16,670 nucleotides of DNA from Microbacteriaceae bacterium (GTDB lineage: Bacteria > Actinomycetota > Actinomycetes > Actinomycetales > Microbacteriaceae). The notes under the pieces are model-generated. The model did no database searches and was not told the DNA's origin. It saw only the letters and a program-made list of their open reading frames with translations. Below, piece after piece: positions 15,801-16,670 of the stretch (its first letter is position 1; each line of letters starts with the position of its first letter). The DNA is taken from assembly GCA_017744755.1 (NCBI GenBank), contig JAGIAU010000020.1, forward strand, positions 1 through 16,670, read 5' to 3'. A program made the position numbers and the translations under genes.

Positions 15801-16670
15801 CTGGGGCTCCGGCGCCGCGCTCAGCGCGAGCACGTTCGCCGCGCCGGCGCAGCACGTCTTCGCGGGCTGGAGCACGACGGAGGACGGGATCGGCGGCTCC
15901 GACTACGCGGACGGCGCGACCTACGCCTTCGAGGCCGACGCGACGCTCTACGCGCAGTGGGCGCTCGGACCGGCCGGGACGGTCCCGACGTTCGCGGCGC
16001 CGACCCCCGGGATCGAGTCGTTCACCATCCTCATCACGAACTACGACCCGGTGGCGAGCTATCAGGTCGCCACGACGGCGGGGACGGCCTCGCTCGGCCT
16101 CGCGGGGCTCGTGACGGTCAGCGGCCTCGACCCCGAGGGCTACACCGCCGTGCTCACCGTCACGGTCGAGCGGGCCGGGTTCCAGGACGCGCAGGGCCAG
16201 GCCTCCGGCTTCCCCCTCCGGCAGACCGCGAACGTCCTCGGCGCCGTCGTCCTCGACGTGCGCGGCACGAGCTGCGTCATCGGCGACACCGGTCTCGCCG
16301 ATCCGCCGGTCGGCAGCGAGCTGCCGACCGGGCTCCTGTCGTTCGAGCTCTCCGGCTGCGGCGTCGGCGCCTCCGTGCCGGTCGTGCTGCGCTGGACCGG
16401 GCTCGACCCGGCGCACGACTACCTGCCCTACAAGGACTCGCCGGCCACGCCGATCGCGGGAGCCGTGGTCGAGTGGGACGGCGCCGTGCTCGAGGTCGCC
16501 TACACGGTGACCGACGGGGGCGCGCTCGACGCCGACGGCGAGGAGGACGGCTCGATCAGCGATCCGGTCGGCCTCGCCGCGGTCGCGCCCGCGGCGCCGG
16601 GGGACGGCTCCGGCGGGACCGGCGGCTCGGGCGCCGCCGCGCTCGGCGCGACCGGCTGGGACGGCGGGCC
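12847..16670 (+). CDS. Large secreted repeat protein with InlB/Listeria-Bacteroides repeats, probably wall-anchored; 3' end outside window
   Basis: One frame stays open from ATG 12847 to the edge, giving 1274 residues. Residues 1-39 are a signal peptide (RGAVTRTLVIGVLAAAA, cleavage near AAA/E40). Residues 41-165 resemble a BspA-type leucine-rich region (TGIGANAF, VTIGAQAFYQT, VTWIGSQAF). Two B-repeats (224-366) come next, then about 300 residues I cannot assign. An Ig-like module follows (678-737: SFTSATPAVCTV, AAGTCTITASAPGF), then four tandem B-repeats (738-1042), a second Ig/FN3-like module (1043-1130) and a choice-of-anchor-U-like domain (about 1140-1250; TDGGALDADGEEDGSISDP). The end is a Gly/Ser linker with LGATG at 1266-1270. 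GTG 12859, with GGGGA 5 nt upstream, is an alternative start. Such proteins usually act in adhesion or surface display; the ligand is unknown. Confidence 0.9.
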   Translation, partial: MGTPVGANRVRGAVTRTLVIGVLAAAAGIVGIASPAAAAEITWTDGGYTFTADEANPGAGAGIVSGPTGTVTTIPGTVTHDGTTYTVTGIGANAFAPSEAGQIGFGGTMLVIPSGVVTIGAQAFYQTTATQITVPASVTWIGSQAFWSVYAAPQYVTFLGAPPSFAGSYWNGTADNSFYTEIVRAQAGLPSQPNGRGVLRFACDTAGVTFPEFRGYPSAAAPGALCFDPNGGSGGVAAQHGASDAVPTPPATTRDHYVLTGWNSAPDGSGTALDLVNPYPFALLGQTVYAQWAPVPYSITYELQGGTATNPATYTVADTVVLSAPTLAGHAFAGWTSAALGISAPAVDVTIPAGTSGALDFEAHWTRPVFAPTVPHVVGYEQTTTGFELATLAPLTESTTVEFLGCTRLGESIRLRQTELTEGQERWITLPCENTYDPASGYALELPDLLLPIQGEFLSGPVDTTADGDGYTTAVFRFSDAASGLPDTTAEVVFDVVVLNTAPFALVQGQDSDDYSATINALGDFTASLSMFDQEFINQDSYIAHAELSLDNSGAHRVLLNAAALSALVSPDCAASTIITDTHLSMDCSINGLNTVLNAVQILGPRLLDDGESGLVTVVFSVDDLGTLGQCDLPYVSYEPCPLGDSTEITLQWIVLGPDEQEPGLAFPNPGTQLVGTSPALEAVAPSTVSFTSATPAVCTVTPIGGVLTLPAAGTCTITASAPGFTPATESFLVQEPVVIAFDGNGADSGAVASLSGLPYSTATVPSNGFARAHHVFVGWNTDPLGAGDAYAPGDDIALDAAGTLYAQWALVPVTVTFDPNGGSGSMASQVRDWGADAALSGSTFTPPTGHAFAGWNTAEDGSGDGYPGGADYAFEQDVTLYAQWTPVPITVAFDPNGGTGIMAPQVRDWSSEAPLTALGFVAPEHHVFAGWSTLQDGSGDDYAEGASYAFEASTTLYAQWALVPVTVTFDANGGTGTMNAQTRDWGSGAALSASTFAAPAQHVFAGWSTTEDGIGGSDYADGATYAFEADATLYAQWALGPAGTVPTFAAPTPGIESFTILITNYDPVASYQVATTAGTASLGLAGLVTVSGLDPEGYTAVLTVTVERAGFQDAQGQASGFPLRQTANVLGAVVLDVRGTSCVIGDTGLADPPVGSELPTGLLSFELSGCGVGASVPVVLRWTGLDPAHDYLPYKDSPATPIAGAVVEWDGAVLEVAYTVTDGGALDADGEEDGSISDPVGLAAVAPAAPGDGSGGTGGSGAAALGATGWDGG
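13516..13944 (+). repeat. Two N-terminal InlB-type B-repeats in the surface protein
   Basis: Repeat A (residues 224-296, 13516-13734) is canonical: CFDPNGGSGG, then LTGWNSAPDGSGT, ending TVYAQWAPVP. Repeat B (297-366, 13735-13944) is diverged: ITYELQGGT, AFAGWTSAA, ending FEAHW. They are separated from the four C-terminal repeats by about 370 residues. Confidence 0.85.
15058..15972 (+). repeat. Four tandem InlB/Listeria-Bacteroides B-repeats in the surface protein
   Basis: Units run 15058-15285, 15286-15513, 15514-15741 (76 residues, 228 bp each) and 15742-15972 (77 residues). Each has FDxNG near the start, HxFxGWxT in the middle and TLYAQW at the end, linked by ALVP or TPVP. The last three share the extra motif (V/T)RDW(G/S), so they look like more recent duplicates than the first. 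Confidence 0.92.
16642..16656 (+). other. Candidate cell-wall sorting motif LGATG
   Basis: After a Gly/Ser/Ala linker (PGDGSGGTGGSGAAA) the frame reads LGATG, then WDGG at the window edge. The LxxTG form resembles sortase signals (LPxTG, or LAxTG used by class E sortases of high-GC actinobacteria), but has Gly at the second position. A true signal needs a hydrophobic segment and a basic tail just beyond 16670, which cannot be seen. Confidence 0.5.

Noticed and set aside
15058..15972. Regularly spaced repeats that might suggest a CRISPR-like array
   Set aside because: The units are 228 bp, in frame, diverged at the DNA level and encode InlB-type protein repeats.
12784..16416. A 1210-codon open frame on the minus strand opposite the surface protein
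   Set aside because: The apparent repeats in it are the antisense image of the B-repeats. The plus-strand frame has a signal peptide and recognisable domains; this one has neither.

Overview
The window is about 16.7 kb of very GC-rich DNA with strong G/C bias at third codon positions and several GTG starts. The gene content (dgt-dnaG, a DUF2510 membrane protein, one isolated tRNA-Asn, AzlCD, a dipeptide-type ABC operon with its two ATPases fused, and a large Listeria-Bacteroides-repeat surface protein) points to a Gram-positive actinobacterium. Microbacteriaceae (order Micrococcales) is my best guess, inferred from gene style and not proven.

Layout. Positions 1-4596 (+) hold a compact run: the 3' part of dgt (dGTP triphosphohydrolase), dnaG (primase), a stand-alone ABC ATPase whose catalytic Glu and switch His are both replaced, and a D-2-hydroxyacid dehydrogenase that overlaps it by 4 bp. 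Converging on this run, 4619-5899 (-) encodes a DUF2510 / Pro-Ala-rich / membrane protein ending in two DUF4333-like extracellular modules. A complete tRNA-Asn(GTT) lies at 6014-6086 (-). Starting 9 bp from its 5' end and running the other way is azlC, overlapped by azlD: a branched-chain amino acid exporter pair whose Shine-Dalgarno sequence is the complement of the tRNA acceptor stem.

Positions 7334-12732 (+) hold a four-gene peptide/nickel-type ABC importer operon: lipoprotein binding protein, two permeases and a fused DppD-DppF-type double ATPase. The last three genes overlap by 1 and 4 bp. A strong hairpin precedes the binding-protein gene, and a second hairpin separates it from the permeases, consistent with making more binding protein than channel. 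The linker between the two ATPase halves contains a 28-bp imperfect palindrome of dispersed-repeat character, translated in frame.

From 12847 to the window edge, one open frame with no stop encodes at least 1274 residues of a secreted, probably wall-anchored protein. It has a signal peptide, a BspA-like LRR region, six InlB/Listeria-Bacteroides B-repeats, a roughly 300-residue segment I cannot assign, an Ig-like module, a choice-of-anchor-U-like domain, and a Gly/Ser linker running into LGATG, a possible LxxTG sorting motif.

No stretch above 300 bases lacks a gene. The larger gaps are 5900-6013, 7169-7333, 8981-9086 and 12733-12846. I see no IS element, integrase, CRISPR array or toxin-antitoxin pair. 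I find no clearly new multi-gene system; the best leads are the degenerate ATPase beside dnaG, the tRNA/azlC overlap, the element inside the ATPase linker, and the surface protein.
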